DNA of 64,000 nucleotides from Eubacterium callanderi. GTDB taxonomy: Bacteria; Bacillota; Clostridia; Eubacteriales; Eubacteriaceae. How positions within the stretch are numbered: position 1 is the first letter of the stretch; each line of letters begins with the position of its first letter. Location of the stretch: the NCBI RefSeq assembly GCF_900142645.1, contig NZ_FRBP01000009.1, forward strand, positions 157,114 to 221,113. The letters are read 5' to 3'. The translations under genes were made by a program, and so were the position numbers. Below the pieces are notes generated by a model, which made no database searches, was not told the origin of the DNA, and saw nothing but the letters and a program-made list of their open reading frames with translations. This document shows positions 46,398 through 56,277 of the stretch, one piece after another.

Positions 46398-47063
46398 TTA
46401 AATACCGTTTTTATCAAGATGATCTTCCATACGCTTTTTCATTTCGTCGTCGATCACGATTTTTCCGTCAATTTCATAATTGTAGAGATGAGCGATGATA
46501 TCCCGTACCGTTACAATCGGGTAAGTGATAATGCCAAAATCTTCTTCAACTTCCTGGATGGCGCTTTTGTCATTATTGCCCTTTTCCATCCGGTCGACCG
46601 AAATGATCAGGGCGGTGATGTCGACATCAGCAAGGCCCTTGAGCAGCGGAACGCTCTCGCGGACAGAGGAGCCGGCAGTGATAACATCCTCAATGATGAT
46701 GGCCTTATCGCCATCCTGGGGCTTGTAGCCGATAATGCTGCCGCCTTCACCGTGGTCCTTGGCTTCCTTGCGGTTAAAGCAGTAGGGAATGTTGACGCCG
46801 TGGTCCCTGTAAAGGGAAACCGCGGAGGTGATAACGAGCGGAATACCCTTGTAGGCAGGGCCGTACATAAAATCCATCTCCCCGATGTTTTCTTTGATGC
46901 AGGCTGCGTAGTATTCGCCCAGCTTTGAAATCTGTTCGGCGGTTTTATAGTTGCCGGTATTGATGAAATAAGGTGTTTTACGGCCGCTCTTGGTCACGAA
47001 ATCGCCAAAGGTCAAAACGCCGGAGCGCACCATAAAATCGATAAAGTCTTCTTTGTAACCCAT
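46398..47063 (-). CDS. pyrE: Orotate phosphoribosyltransferase
   Basis: A 221-residue enzyme with the PRPP-binding motif AIIIEDVITAGSSVRE and YFINTGNYK near the N-terminus. It converts orotate and PRPP to OMP in pyrimidine synthesis. GGAGG precedes ATG. It stands apart from other pyr genes, 66 bp downstream of the TIGR00300 gene, with which it may be co-transcribed. Confidence 0.95.
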   Translation of the reverse strand: MGYKEDFIDFMVRSGVLTFGDFVTKSGRKTPYFINTGNYKTAEQISKLGEYYAACIKENIGEMDFMYGPAYKGIPLVITSAVSLYRDHGVNIPYCFNRKEAKDHGEGGSIIGYKPQDGDKAIIIEDVITAGSSVRESVPLLKGLADVDITALIISVDRMEKGNNDKSAIQEVEEDFGIITYPIVTVRDIIAHLYNYEIDGKIVIDDEMKKRMEDHLDKNGI

Positions 47064-47129
47064 AGTATCCTCCAGATAATTGTTTTCTAAATAAAATTAT
47101 ATACGATATCTGCCCGGGTGGCAAACAGT

Positions 47130-48224
47130 TTATCCGTTGCCGAGCAGATGGCGCTCCAGATTCACGACAAAATCCTGGATATTGGTGATAAAAGATTCGC
47201 TGCTCAGACTGCCCCGGTCTTTAAGCTTGTTAACCACAAATTCAGAGATGTCAACGGTGTAGAAGTAGACAGGCCGGACCACGCCGCCCACCAGCTGGTA
47301 AGAGGGTGTCATATTGCCGGTCGCGATGGTGTGAAGCTGGGTTGCGAGACAGATGACGGTGGTCGCCCTGCGCGTATAAGCCCGCATGGCGTCCTGGGCC
47401 TCATAGACATCGGAATAGACGCCAGGCAGAGGGCCGTCGTCACGGATCGAGCCGGCCAGTACCAGGGGAATGTCCTTTTTCAGACAGGCGTGAACAATGC
47501 CGTCGCGGATGTTATAGTCATGGATCAGGTTTTTAAGCGATCCGGAGGAGCGGGCACGGTTAATGGTTTCGATATGATGGTAATGGCCGTTTTTACAGCT
47601 GCATTTTGAATAAATGTCCTGCCCCAGAGCGGTATGAAAAAAGCTTGCTTCCAGATCGTGGGTTGCCAGGGCATTTCCGGCAAAAAGAGCGTCGACGTAA
47701 CCGGATTTTATGAGCGATGACATGGCGTTTCGGGAATCGTAGTCGAAGGCGACTGCCGGTCCAAGCACCCAGACCACGTAGCCATGGTCTTTTTCGTAGC
47801 GCAGCAGGTCGTAAAGCCGGTCATAATCGCTGGAAAAAGCCGTCTCTCTGGAATTGTTCATCCGAAAGGCAAAATTGTCCGTATTGTCCTGGAAATTCCG
47901 GTTAAAGGCATTTTGGTGGACATAGACGCCGGTTTCGCCGTTGTCGCTGCGGCCGATGACAACCGCGTCGCCTTTTTTGACGTTTCGGAATTCGACCGCG
48001 TGGGGAAGTCCGTCCTCAATGACGACAACACAGTCCATTCGGCTTTCACGGATCAGAATCCAGTGGCCGTTGATCTTGAAATATTCAGGAAAAATGGAGG
48101 TTGCGTAAAAATTTTCTGGAACGACGCCGTCCATGGGGGCGGGCTCGGTATGAACGTCCGGAGAACCGGCAAAATGCTCTGTGTGAAAGTCAGGTGGGAT
48201 ATATTCAGGTAATTTAAACATCAT
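47130..48224 (-). CDS. TIGR00300 / archaeal-type ornithine cyclodeaminase-like protein
   Basis: A 364-residue protein matching, from memory, the LOR/SDH-related TIGR00300 family: PENFYATS and INGHWILIRESRMDCVVV in the N-terminal half, then WVLGPAVAF, YVDALFAGNALATHD, AGSIRDDGPLPGVYSDV and EAQDAMRAYTRRA. Methanogen homologues act as NAD-dependent ornithine cyclodeaminase (ornithine to proline), and the domain is the C-terminal part of cyanobacterial arginine-degrading enzymes. Activity here is inferred. RBS TAGGAGTGA precedes ATG 48224. Confidence 0.8.
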   Translation of the reverse strand: MMFKLPEYIPPDFHTEHFAGSPDVHTEPAPMDGVVPENFYATSIFPEYFKINGHWILIRESRMDCVVVIEDGLPHAVEFRNVKKGDAVVIGRSDNGETGVYVHQNAFNRNFQDNTDNFAFRMNNSRETAFSSDYDRLYDLLRYEKDHGYVVWVLGPAVAFDYDSRNAMSSLIKSGYVDALFAGNALATHDLEASFFHTALGQDIYSKCSCKNGHYHHIETINRARSSGSLKNLIHDYNIRDGIVHACLKKDIPLVLAGSIRDDGPLPGVYSDVYEAQDAMRAYTRRATTVICLATQLHTIATGNMTPSYQLVGGVVRPVYFYTVDISEFVVNKLKDRGSLSSESFITNIQDFVVNLERHLLGNG

Positions 48225-48343
48225 TTTAATTCACTCCTAATTGATAGCCATAAAATAGTATTCCTTTTAAAGCTCATTATAGCACTTTAAAATCAGGGAT
48301 TCAACGCAGAACAAAAGGCATGAACGAATATTTTTCAAAAGTA

Positions 48344-48372
48344 TTGACAAAAGTGAAAAGAATCTTTATAAT
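48344..48372 (+). promoter_or_regulatory. metNIQ upstream promoter
   Basis: TTGACA (48344-48349) and TATAAT (48367-48372), spacer 17. The 331-bp gap otherwise shows AT-rich sequence and a second promoter. No SAM riboswitch or T-box core is seen. Confidence 0.85.
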
Positions 48373-48443
48373 AAAAACATATAAAACATATATGAATAAA
48401 TTTATATGAATATTGCAGGTTTTGCACTTGAACGCTGTATACC

Positions 48444-48473
48444 TTGACAAAGGCTTTAAATCTAGAATATAAT
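48444..48473 (+). promoter_or_regulatory. metNIQ downstream promoter
   Basis: TTGACA (48444-48449) and TATAAT (48468-48473), spacer 18, exactly 100 bp after the first -35. Confidence 0.8.
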
Positions 48474-48555
48474 TGTAAAAGTGTATCCTTTCAATACCAT
48501 ATGGAAGAGTACGAAATGATATTTGAAAAATCAAGCTTTTTGAGAGGAGGTAGAA

Positions 48556-49590
48556 ATGGAAACACCAATAAACAAACAGGCGCAGCCCATCATTGAGATA
48601 CGGTCTTTGGGGAAAACCTTCCATACAAAAAGTGGCGATGTGAAGGCTTTGGATGATATTAATATTACCATTCATAAAGGCGATATATTTGGCATCATCG
48701 GCATGAGCGGCGCTGGAAAAAGCACGCTTGTGCGCTGTATGAACCTGCTGGAGAAACCAACCGAGGGCAGCGTTTTAGTGGACGGTGAGGATATTTCGGA
48801 AATATCGGAAAAGGATCTTCGGAAAGTACGTTATTCCATGGGGATGATCTTTCAGCAGTTCAACCTTTTGGAACAGCGGACTGCCGAAAAGAATATTTTA
48901 TTTGCACTTGAAATCGCGGGGTATGACAAGTCCAAGGCCAAGGGGCGCGCGGCAGAGCTTTTAGAGCTCGTCGGCCTCAGCGACCGGGCGCAGTCTTATC
49001 CTTCCCAGCTGTCCGGCGGGCAGAAGCAGCGTGTTGCCATCGCGCGTGCGCTGGCCAACAACCCGAAGGTGCTGCTGTGTGACGAAGCCACCTCAGCTCT
49101 TGACCCCACCACCACACGGTCGATCCTCACACTTTTAAAGGATATAAACAAGCGTCTGGGCATCACCATTGTGGTGATCACCCATGAGATGAGCGTGGTG
49201 GAGGAAATATGCAGCCATGTGGCCATTATTGATAAGAGCCATATTGCCGAGCAGGGCAGTGTGGAGGAAATATTCACCAATCCAAAAACTGCCATTGCCA
49301 GGAGAATGATTTTCCCGGACGGTGAAAACCTCACTGGCCACGTCGGCAAGAACTGCTGCCGCATCGTCTTTGACGGAAGCTCGTCCTACGATCCGGTAAT
49401 AGCCCGGATGATTCTGGAATGTAAGGCGCTGGTCAACATTATGTATGCGGACATGAAAAATATCGACGGCATTGCCCGCGGACAGATGGTCATCCAGCTG
49501 CCTGAGGACAGCACAACCGCCAGCAAGGTGCTGAATTATCTGAGATCCAATGGATTGACTGTGGAGGAGGTGCCGGACTATGTGGGATAG
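48556..49590 (+). CDS. metN: Methionine ABC transporter ATP-binding protein
   Basis: A 344-residue ATPase: Walker A GMSGAGKST, signature LSGGQKQR, Walker B LLCDEATSALD, and a C-terminal NIL regulatory domain (about 260-344) that in MetN binds methionine and inhibits transport. AGGAGG precedes ATG. It overlaps metI by 11 bp. Confidence 0.94.
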   Translation: METPINKQAQPIIEIRSLGKTFHTKSGDVKALDDINITIHKGDIFGIIGMSGAGKSTLVRCMNLLEKPTEGSVLVDGEDISEISEKDLRKVRYSMGMIFQQFNLLEQRTAEKNILFALEIAGYDKSKAKGRAAELLELVGLSDRAQSYPSQLSGGQKQRVAIARALANNPKVLLCDEATSALDPTTTRSILTLLKDINKRLGITIVVITHEMSVVEEICSHVAIIDKSHIAEQGSVEEIFTNPKTAIARRMIFPDGENLTGHVGKNCCRIVFDGSSSYDPVIARMILECKALVNIMYADMKNIDGIARGQMVIQLPEDSTTASKVLNYLRSNGLTVEEVPDYVG

Positions 49591-50239
49591 CACAATGATT
49601 AATATGATCTGGTGGGGCCTGCTTCAAACCCTGTACATGACTTTGGCATCTACCCTGATTTCCTATGTGCTGGGAATCCCGATGGGGGTTATTTTGGTGG
49701 CCTGTGACAAGGATGGGGTTAAGCCTCTGCCCATTGTCCATAAAATTTTAGACATTATTGTTAATATTACCCGTTCCATTCCGTTTTTGATCCTGCTGAT
49801 CGCGGTTATCCCGATCACACGCTTCATTACCGGTACCACCATTGGCTCCAATGCGACCATTGTGCCGCTGGTTATGGCGGCTGCGCCGTTTATCGCGCGT
49901 ATGGTGGAATCCTCACTCCGTGAGGTGGATAAGGGACTGATTGAGGCGTCGCTTTCTATGGGAGCCAGCCCTTTCCAGGTAATCTGCAAGGTGCTTCTGC
50001 CGGAGGCCAAGCCTTCGCTGATCGTGGGCGCAGCCATTTCAACCACCACCATCCTGGGCTATTCAGCTATGGCTGGTATTGTGGGCGGCGGCGGCCTCGG
50101 TGATATTGCCATCCGTTACGGGTATTACCGTTACGAGAACGGCGTGATGATTGTGACTGTTGTACTGCTGGTTCTGGTGGTTCAGGTATTCCAGGAAATC
50201 GGGATGAAGATCGCTGAAAAGCAGGATAAGAGAAAATAA
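49580..50239 (+). CDS. metI: Methionine ABC transporter permease
   Basis: A 219-residue permease with five hydrophobic helices and the EAA loop EASLSMGASPFQVICKVLLP. It is coupled to metN by overlap and followed by metQ after 20 bp. Confidence 0.94.
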   Translation: MWDSTMINMIWWGLLQTLYMTLASTLISYVLGIPMGVILVACDKDGVKPLPIVHKILDIIVNITRSIPFLILLIAVIPITRFITGTTIGSNATIVPLVMAAAPFIARMVESSLREVDKGLIEASLSMGASPFQVICKVLLPEAKPSLIVGAAISTTTILGYSAMAGIVGGGGLGDIAIRYGYYRYENGVMIVTVVLLVLVVQVFQEIGMKIAEKQDKRK

Positions 50240-50259
50240 TTTCCAGGAGGAAAAGAAGG

Positions 50260-51093
50260 ATGAAATTTAAAAAAGTATTGTCTGTACTGGTAGCGTTAGG
50301 CCTTGTGACGGTGATGGCCGCAGGCTGCAGCTCTTCCGGCGGGGGATCAGCCTCTGGCTCGGATGATAAAACCATCGTGGTGGGCGCATCGCCGACCCCT
50401 CATGCTGAAATTCTAAAAGCAGCTGAAAATGTTCTGAAGGAAAAGGGATATACGCTTAAGATTACTGAATTCCAGGATTATGTGCAGCCGAATATGGCGC
50501 TTGAAAACAAAGAGCTGGATGCGAATTACTTCCAGCACAAGCCTTATCTGGATGAATTTAACGAAAAAAATGGCACTAAACTGGTATCAGCCGGGGCAGT
50601 TCATTATGAACCACTTGGTTTATATGCTGGAAAAACAAAATCGCTTGCTGAGCTGAGTGATGGCGCAACCATTGCGGTTCCAAACGACACAACCAATGAA
50701 GCACGCGCTTTGCTGTTGCTGGAAGCGAATGGACTGATTAAATTAAATCCTGATGCTGGACTGTCCGCTACACCTAAAGACATCACAGAAAATCCAAAAA
50801 ACTTAAATGTTCAGGAGCTGGAAGCCGCACAGCTTGGCCGCTCCTTACAGGATGTTGACATGGCTGTCATCAACGGCAACTACGCATTACAGGCAGATTT
50901 AAAGGTTACTGACGCTTTAGCCAAAGAAGAAAAAGATTCTGAAGCTGCCCAGACCTACGCTAATGTTGTAGCAGTCCGCGAAGGCGATGAAAACTCTGAC
51001 AAAACCAAAGCCTTAATGGAAGCCTTAAAGAGCGACGATGTGAAAAAATTCATCGAAGATACCTACCAGGGCTCTGTTGTATCAATTTTCTAA
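50260..51093 (+). CDS. metQ: Methionine-binding lipoprotein
   Basis: A 277-residue NlpA/MetQ lipoprotein: signal peptide with lipobox VMAAGC (Cys near residue 24), a Ser/Gly linker, then the binding domain (VVGASPTPHAEIL). Related NlpA proteins bind D- or L-methionine or dipeptides. AGGAGG precedes ATG. Confidence 0.93.
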   Translation: MKFKKVLSVLVALGLVTVMAAGCSSSGGGSASGSDDKTIVVGASPTPHAEILKAAENVLKEKGYTLKITEFQDYVQPNMALENKELDANYFQHKPYLDEFNEKNGTKLVSAGAVHYEPLGLYAGKTKSLAELSDGATIAVPNDTTNEARALLLLEANGLIKLNPDAGLSATPKDITENPKNLNVQELEAAQLGRSLQDVDMAVINGNYALQADLKVTDALAKEEKDSEAAQTYANVVAVREGDENSDKTKALMEALKSDDVKKFIEDTYQGSVVSIF

Positions 51094-51107
51094 AGCTCGA
51101 ATCCGAA

Positions 51108-51142
51108 CAGGAGACACGCCGGCGGCGGTCTCCTGTTTTTTT
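51108..51142 (+). terminator. metNIQ terminator
   Basis: CAGGAGAC / GTCTCCTG hairpin with a GC-rich loop, followed by T7. Confidence 0.9.
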
Positions 51143-51152
51143 ATAAGGTTTA

Positions 51153-51183
51153 TTCAAAGGGTATTGCCGCGATACCCTTTGAA
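51153..51183. repeat. Dispersed palindrome, copy 10 (variant arms)
   Basis: TTCAAAGGGTAT / ATACCCTTTGAA around TGCCGCG. The centre keeps the family core with one change; the outer arms AAAGGG / CCCTTT differ from the usual CCC / GGG, which is compatible with a paired structure being kept. Confidence 0.75.
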
Positions 51184-51258
51184 TTTTATATAGTCCATCC
51201 TCTTTAGAAAATTTGTGCTATAATAGCAATAACGATTTGATAAAAGTGAGGAATAAGC

Positions 51259-52116
<858 letters not shown>

Positions 52117-52129
52117 CAGGAGGCAGAAT

Positions 52130-52711
52130 ATGTCAAAAATGTTAACCCGAGATGAAGCCCTGGCGCTTCTGAAGGAATACAATGAGAGTGACGCGCTGGT
52201 AAAGCACGGCCTGGCGGTAGAAGGTGTTATGCGCCATTTTGCGCGGAAATACGGCGAGGATGAGGAAAAATGGGGAATCGTCGGACTCCTCCATGACCTG
52301 GATTATGAAAAGTATCCGGATCAGCACTGTGTAAAGGTTCAGGAAATTATGCAGGAGCGTGACATCGACCCCGAAATCATCCGGGCAGTGGCCAGCCATG
52401 GCTATGGAATCTGCGTGGATATCGAGCCACAGTCGCAGATGGAAAAGGTCCTTTACACCATTGACGAGCTGACGGGCCTGGTCAACGCCACGGCCATTAT
52501 GCGCCCGTCTAAAAGCGTGCTGGATCTGGAGACCAAGTCTGTTAAAAAGAAGTTTAAAAGCAAAGGGTTTGCCGCAGGCGTCGACCGTGAGATCATTAAA
52601 AAGGGCTGTGAGCGGCTGGAAATGGACCTCGGAGATGTTATTGAGGAAGTGATCCTGGGGATGCGTGAAGTCTGCGACGCCATTGATCTCAGAGGCGAGG
52701 TCGAAAATTAA
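52130..52711 (+). CDS. HD-domain phosphohydrolase
   Basis: A 193-residue HD protein with the metal motif GLLHDLDYEKYPDQH and earlier His at VKHGLAVE, matching small HDIG-type hydrolases. The substrate is unknown; a nucleotide is likely. AGGAGG precedes ATG 52130; it lies 13 bp after aroE and is probably co-transcribed. Confidence 0.87.
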   Translation: MSKMLTRDEALALLKEYNESDALVKHGLAVEGVMRHFARKYGEDEEKWGIVGLLHDLDYEKYPDQHCVKVQEIMQERDIDPEIIRAVASHGYGICVDIEPQSQMEKVLYTIDELTGLVNATAIMRPSKSVLDLETKSVKKKFKSKGFAAGVDREIIKKGCERLEMDLGDVIEEVILGMREVCDAIDLRGEVEN

Positions 52712-52756
52712 CCCGAATTCGCATGAAATCATCTTTTATCGCACAAGCGGTAATGC

Positions 52757-52762
52757 TATAAT
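52757..52762 (+). promoter_or_regulatory. Extended -10 promoter of cobT
   Basis: TGCTATAAT at 52754-52762 with a weak TTTTAT 17 bp upstream. No cobalamin riboswitch is seen in the 91-bp gap. Confidence 0.5.
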
Positions 52763-52802
52763 ACTATATTAGAAAAAGAAATTAACTTGAGAGGGAAATA
52801 AA

Positions 52803-53855
52803 ATGAGTTTATTACAGGAAACCCTGGATAAAATCCAGAAAATTGACGAAGCGGCCAAAAAGCAGTCGAGAGAACGCATTGACATCCTTTTAAAACCAGT
52901 GGGAAGCTTAGGTGTTCTGGAAAATATTGCTGAACAGCTTTCAGCCATTACCGGAGAGGTCATCCCGGATATTAAGAAAAAGGCAGTGCTCTGCTTTGCA
53001 GGCGACCACGGTGTGTGCGACGAAGGCGTTTCTGCCGCGCCGCAGGTATTCACAGAGCTGATGACCCCCATGATCGCGGCCTACAGGACAGGTGTCGGCG
53101 TGCTCAGCCGCCTGGCAGGCGCCGATGTTTTCGTCTATGATGTTGGCATGATCCCAGACCTTCCGGCAGACTGTGACGCTGTGGATAAGAAAATCCGCCG
53201 CGGCACCGCCAACATGCGCAAGGAACCTGCCATGACCCGTGAAGAAGCAGTCAAAGCGCTGGAAATCGGCATTGAAGCCGCCAATGAAGCCATTGAAAAA
53301 GGCTATAAGGTTCTAGGAACCGGTGAGATGGGCATTGGAAACACAACCCCAAGCACTGCGATTTTTGCCGTTTTGGGCGATGTTGATCCAGAGGAAATTA
53401 CCGGTGTGGGCGCCAATCTTTCAGAAGACCTGACAAAAAACAAAGCACAGGTTATCCGCGATGCTATCGCTTTAAACAAACCGGATAAAAACGACCCGGT
53501 CGATATCCTGTCAAAGGTTGGCGGTCTGGAAATCGCGGCCATGACAGGCGTCATGCTCGCAGGCGCGGCCTGCCATGTGCCGGTTGTGGTTGACGGCTAT
53601 ATTTCTACCGCATCCGCCGCCATTGCCATTGCCCTGAAACCAGAGGTCAAGGATTACCTGATCTGCTCGCATGCTTCTGATGAAAAGGGCGCAAAATTTG
53701 GTTCAGAGCTGTTGGATTTTGCACCGTTTTTACACATGGATATGCGCCTGGGCGAAGGCAGCGGGGCTGCGCTGGCTTTTTATCTGCTGGATGCCGCAGT
53801 TGCCATGAACCGCGATATGGCCACCTATGCAGATGTTAATATGGACGTTGTTTAA
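52803..53855 (+). CDS. cobT: Nicotinate-nucleotide--dimethylbenzimidazole phosphoribosyltransferase
   Basis: A 350-residue CobT: KPVGSLGVLENIAEQL at the N-terminus, FAGDHGVCDEGVSAAP, GEMGIGNTTPSTA, and the C-terminal MRLGEGSGAALA with the catalytic Glu region. It activates the lower base of cobamides. This fits an organism with corrinoid-dependent methyl transfer, such as the module at 2.6-7.5 kb. No other cobamide gene is next to it. Confidence 0.95.
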   Translation: MSLLQETLDKIQKIDEAAKKQSRERIDILLKPVGSLGVLENIAEQLSAITGEVIPDIKKKAVLCFAGDHGVCDEGVSAAPQVFTELMTPMIAAYRTGVGVLSRLAGADVFVYDVGMIPDLPADCDAVDKKIRRGTANMRKEPAMTREEAVKALEIGIEAANEAIEKGYKVLGTGEMGIGNTTPSTAIFAVLGDVDPEEITGVGANLSEDLTKNKAQVIRDAIALNKPDKNDPVDILSKVGGLEIAAMTGVMLAGAACHVPVVVDGYISTASAAIAIALKPEVKDYLICSHASDEKGAKFGSELLDFAPFLHMDMRLGEGSGAALAFYLLDAAVAMNRDMATYADVNMDVV

Positions 53856-53885
53856 AAAGGAAAACAGAGAAACAGGAGGCAGAAT

Positions 53886-54323
53886 ATGATCAGACAGGTA
53901 TCTGTATTTATACAAAACAGAGAAGGCCGCCTGAGCGAGATGCTCAAGGTATTAAAGGCCGAAGACGTTAATATCCGTTCCTTAACCATCGCGGAGACCG
54001 CTGACTACGGCGTTGTCCGCCTGATTTTACAGAATACGGATAAAGGGCTGGAGGCGCTCAGAGAAGCGCATATCATGGCGAATGAAACAAATGTCATGGC
54101 GGTTGAGATTCCAGACCGCCCAGGCGGAATGAGCGATATGGTTGAGCTGCTGACAGAAGGCGGCGTCAATATTGAGTATGCCTACTCCTTCCTGCCGCAG
54201 AACACCTCCAACGCCATTATCATTTTTAAGATTGATGAAGACGACGACGAAAAGGTGCGGGAAGTCTTTGACAAGGAGCCCCACGCCAATCTTCTGGAGA
54301 GTGATGAGCTGCTCATGAAATAA
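53886..54323 (+). CDS. Tandem ACT-domain protein
   Basis: A 145-residue protein of two ACT domains (about 1-70 and 71-140; VSVFIQNREGRLSEMLKVL and VEIPDRPGGMSDMVELL). Such stand-alone ACT pairs are presumed amino-acid sensors, and in acetogens are often near acyl-CoA ligase genes. No enzyme domain is present. AGGAGG precedes ATG. Confidence 0.88.
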   Translation: MIRQVSVFIQNREGRLSEMLKVLKAEDVNIRSLTIAETADYGVVRLILQNTDKGLEALREAHIMANETNVMAVEIPDRPGGMSDMVELLTEGGVNIEYAYSFLPQNTSNAIIIFKIDEDDDEKVREVFDKEPHANLLESDELLMK

Positions 54324-54329
54324 AAATAA

Positions 54330-54366
54330 AAAACAGTGTTGCCTCCCCGGAGTCAACACTGTTTTT
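54330..54366 (+). terminator. Terminator after the ACT gene
   Basis: AAAACAGTGTTG / CAACACTGTTTT with a 12-nt loop and more T residues. Confidence 0.9.
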
Positions 54367-54411
54367 TATTAAGATAAAATCTCGTAAAATCAAAGCTTTC
54401 TTATTTTTTTA

Positions 54412-54440
54412 TGGACTTTTTTTCAAAAAATAGATATAAT
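54412..54440 (+). promoter_or_regulatory. Promoter of TetR gene
   Basis: TGGACT (54412-54417) and TATAAT (54435-54440), spacer 17. Confidence 0.55.
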
Positions 54441-54523
54441 AAAACCAATATCCAATTTTAATAGTGAATAAATAATTTTTACAGTAAAAACCCCACCCCA
54501 AATTAACGAGAAAGGAACTGTTA

Positions 54524-55177
54524 ATGGTAGCTAAATCAAAAAAAGGGACGCTCACCAAACAGAACATTATTAATGCAGCCAAGCAGCTTTTTTATGAAAA
54601 TGGCTATAATAAAACAGGTATCCAGGATATAGCGGATTATGCTAATGTAAAGCTGGGAACAATCACATATTACTTTAAGAAAAAAGATGATATGATTTCT
54701 GATATTTACAATACCTTTTTTATGGCGCTTTATGATTATGTTTCTGAAGCGTCAGAAAAAGACTTGAACCTTTACACCAAGTATTGCTTTACACTGGTGC
54801 TGTATTACAATGCGATTCTATCCGACCCCCACAATACTCTGCTGTATTACGAGGTGCTGGTTAAGGATGTGGATAATGGCGGACGCTTGTCCATCACTAA
54901 AACACTTAACCGCTCATGCCTTGATTTTTTAAACAAATCCTATACAGACGAGGACTTGGATGTTATTGCAATGGCTGAGTTTGGTTCCCGAAAAGAACTG
55001 TTCATTAACTACTATGAACGCGAGATTGAATTTGGAAAAGACCAGATGTGCTTTTATTTTGTAAAAACACTTTTCAGACTAATGGATCTGGACGGAGATA
55101 TGATCCAGAACACCATCAAGCAGGCTTTTGATTTTCTGAAGAATAAAAATCCAGAGCATATCCGGTTTCTGGTTTAA
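54524..55177 (+). CDS. TetR family regulator
   Basis: A 217-residue TetR protein with N-terminal helix-turn-helix (IQDIADYANVKLGTITYYFK, about residues 30-50) and a helical effector domain. There is no obvious adjacent target on the same strand; nudC is convergent. The target is unknown. Confidence 0.87.
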   Translation: MVAKSKKGTLTKQNIINAAKQLFYENGYNKTGIQDIADYANVKLGTITYYFKKKDDMISDIYNTFFMALYDYVSEASEKDLNLYTKYCFTLVLYYNAILSDPHNTLLYYEVLVKDVDNGGRLSITKTLNRSCLDFLNKSYTDEDLDVIAMAEFGSRKELFINYYEREIEFGKDQMCFYFVKTLFRLMDLDGDMIQNTIKQAFDFLKNKNPEHIRFLV

Positions 55178-55180
55178 ACA

Positions 55181-55217
55181 AAAACCAACCCGTATCGCCA
55201 CGATACGGGTTGGTTTT
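55181..55217. terminator. Bidirectional terminator built on dispersed palindrome, copy 11
   Basis: Perfect 17-bp stem AAAACCAACCCGTATCG with its complement around CCA, T-tails on both strands, between convergent TetR and nudC. Confidence 0.93.
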
Positions 55218-55236
55218 TTATGATGTACGAGTCCCT

Positions 55237-56064
55237 TTAGTAAAGGCCATTTTTAAACTGCATCATCATCTCATTGGTGAGGCTGAAGCCATCAGCCTTG
55301 ACCGGCATCTCGTCGCGCGTAAACCATTCGGCAACCGCCAGTTCATTTTCATCCAAAGTGATGGTATCGTCACCGTCCAGGTCTGCAAAAAAGCCAAAGA
55401 GAAGAGAATCTGAAAAGGGCCACGGCTGGCTTTTATAATAGCGGATGTTCTTTACCTTAAGGCCGACCTCCTCCATGACCTCGCGCTTGACCGTTTCCTC
55501 AATGGTCTCGCCGATCTCGGCAAAGCCAGCGAGCAATGCATATTTTTTAAAAGCCCGCCCGGCATATTTGGACATGAGGATACGGTCGCCGTCTGTCACT
55601 GCGACGATGACAGCAGGGGAGATTTTTGGGTATTCCAGATTGCCGCATTCCGGACAGTAAAGCATGCGCTCATTGGCGGCAGGTTTCATGGGCTCGCCGC
55701 AGCGGCCGCAGAAACGGCGGTTCCGGTACCAGTTATACAGCTGGTAGCCGACCAGCCCGGCATAGGTCAGGTAGCGGGGGCTTGTGCGGCGCAGGACCTG
55801 CATGTTTTCGAGATAAAAGTCCTCGTTAAAAGCAGCCTCAGGCGCTTCGGAGAGGTAAAAGGTGTCCTGGCCCACCGAAAAAAGATAGGCATAACGCCCG
55901 GCCATGTCCGGTGGGATGTCTGAAAAGCGGGGAAAGGAAATGGCTTCATCGCTGTGCCTGAGAAGAATGTAATCCTCCTTGTACCATAAAATATAAGCAT
56001 CCTTTTTTGGCGGGGCTGGTTCATATTCATTTGCCAGCCGGTAAGGTTCAATGTCCTGTATCAT
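55237..56064 (-). CDS. nudC: NAD(+) diphosphatase / RNA decapping Nudix hydrolase
   Basis: A 275-residue NudC: N-terminal domain, zinc ribbon CGRCG ... CPECG (about 130-155), and a Nudix box GFAEIGETIEETVKREVMEE followed by VGL. The SQPWPFSDSLLFGF motif downstream of the box marks the NADH pyrophosphatase subfamily. It cleaves NAD(H), and in E. coli also removes NAD caps from RNA. Confidence 0.94.
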   Translation of the reverse strand: MIQDIEPYRLANEYEPAPPKKDAYILWYKEDYILLRHSDEAISFPRFSDIPPDMAGRYAYLFSVGQDTFYLSEAPEAAFNEDFYLENMQVLRRTSPRYLTYAGLVGYQLYNWYRNRRFCGRCGEPMKPAANERMLYCPECGNLEYPKISPAVIVAVTDGDRILMSKYAGRAFKKYALLAGFAEIGETIEETVKREVMEEVGLKVKNIRYYKSQPWPFSDSLLFGFFADLDGDDTITLDENELAVAEWFTRDEMPVKADGFSLTNEMMMQFKNGLY

Positions 56065-56168
56065 GATTTTACTCCTTTGATGCTGTGAAATGGCGTAGGG
56101 CGTAGCCGCTGCGTCTGCTACTAACTATACCACAACAGCGCCTGGACGACAATGCAGCCATTAAAAAA

Positions 56169-56195
56169 CAACCCGTATCGCCGCGATACGGGTTG
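56169..56195. repeat. Dispersed palindrome, copy 12
   Basis: CAACCCGTATCG CCG CGATACGGGTTG between nudC (upstream side) and the end of gadB; no T-run adjacent on either strand. Confidence 0.88.
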
Positions 56196-56251
56196 TAGTG
56201 GATTAGAGGAGTGGATAGGAGACACTCCTGTTCTATTGGTTAGGAGAGGAA

Positions 56252-56273
56252 AACATCAAACGGTTTTGATGTT
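56252..56273 (-). terminator. Probable gadB terminator
   Basis: AACATCAAA / TTTGATGTT hairpin with a 4-nt loop just beyond the gadB stop; on the minus strand it ends in TTTT. Confidence 0.65.
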
Positions 56274-56277
56274 CTTA

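Noticed and set aside
48225..48555. SAM riboswitch or T-box upstream of metNIQ
   Set aside because: The conserved cores of either class were not found; two plain consensus promoters account for the gap.
52712..52802. Cobalamin riboswitch before cobT
   Set aside because: The gap is too short and lacks the conserved B12-box.
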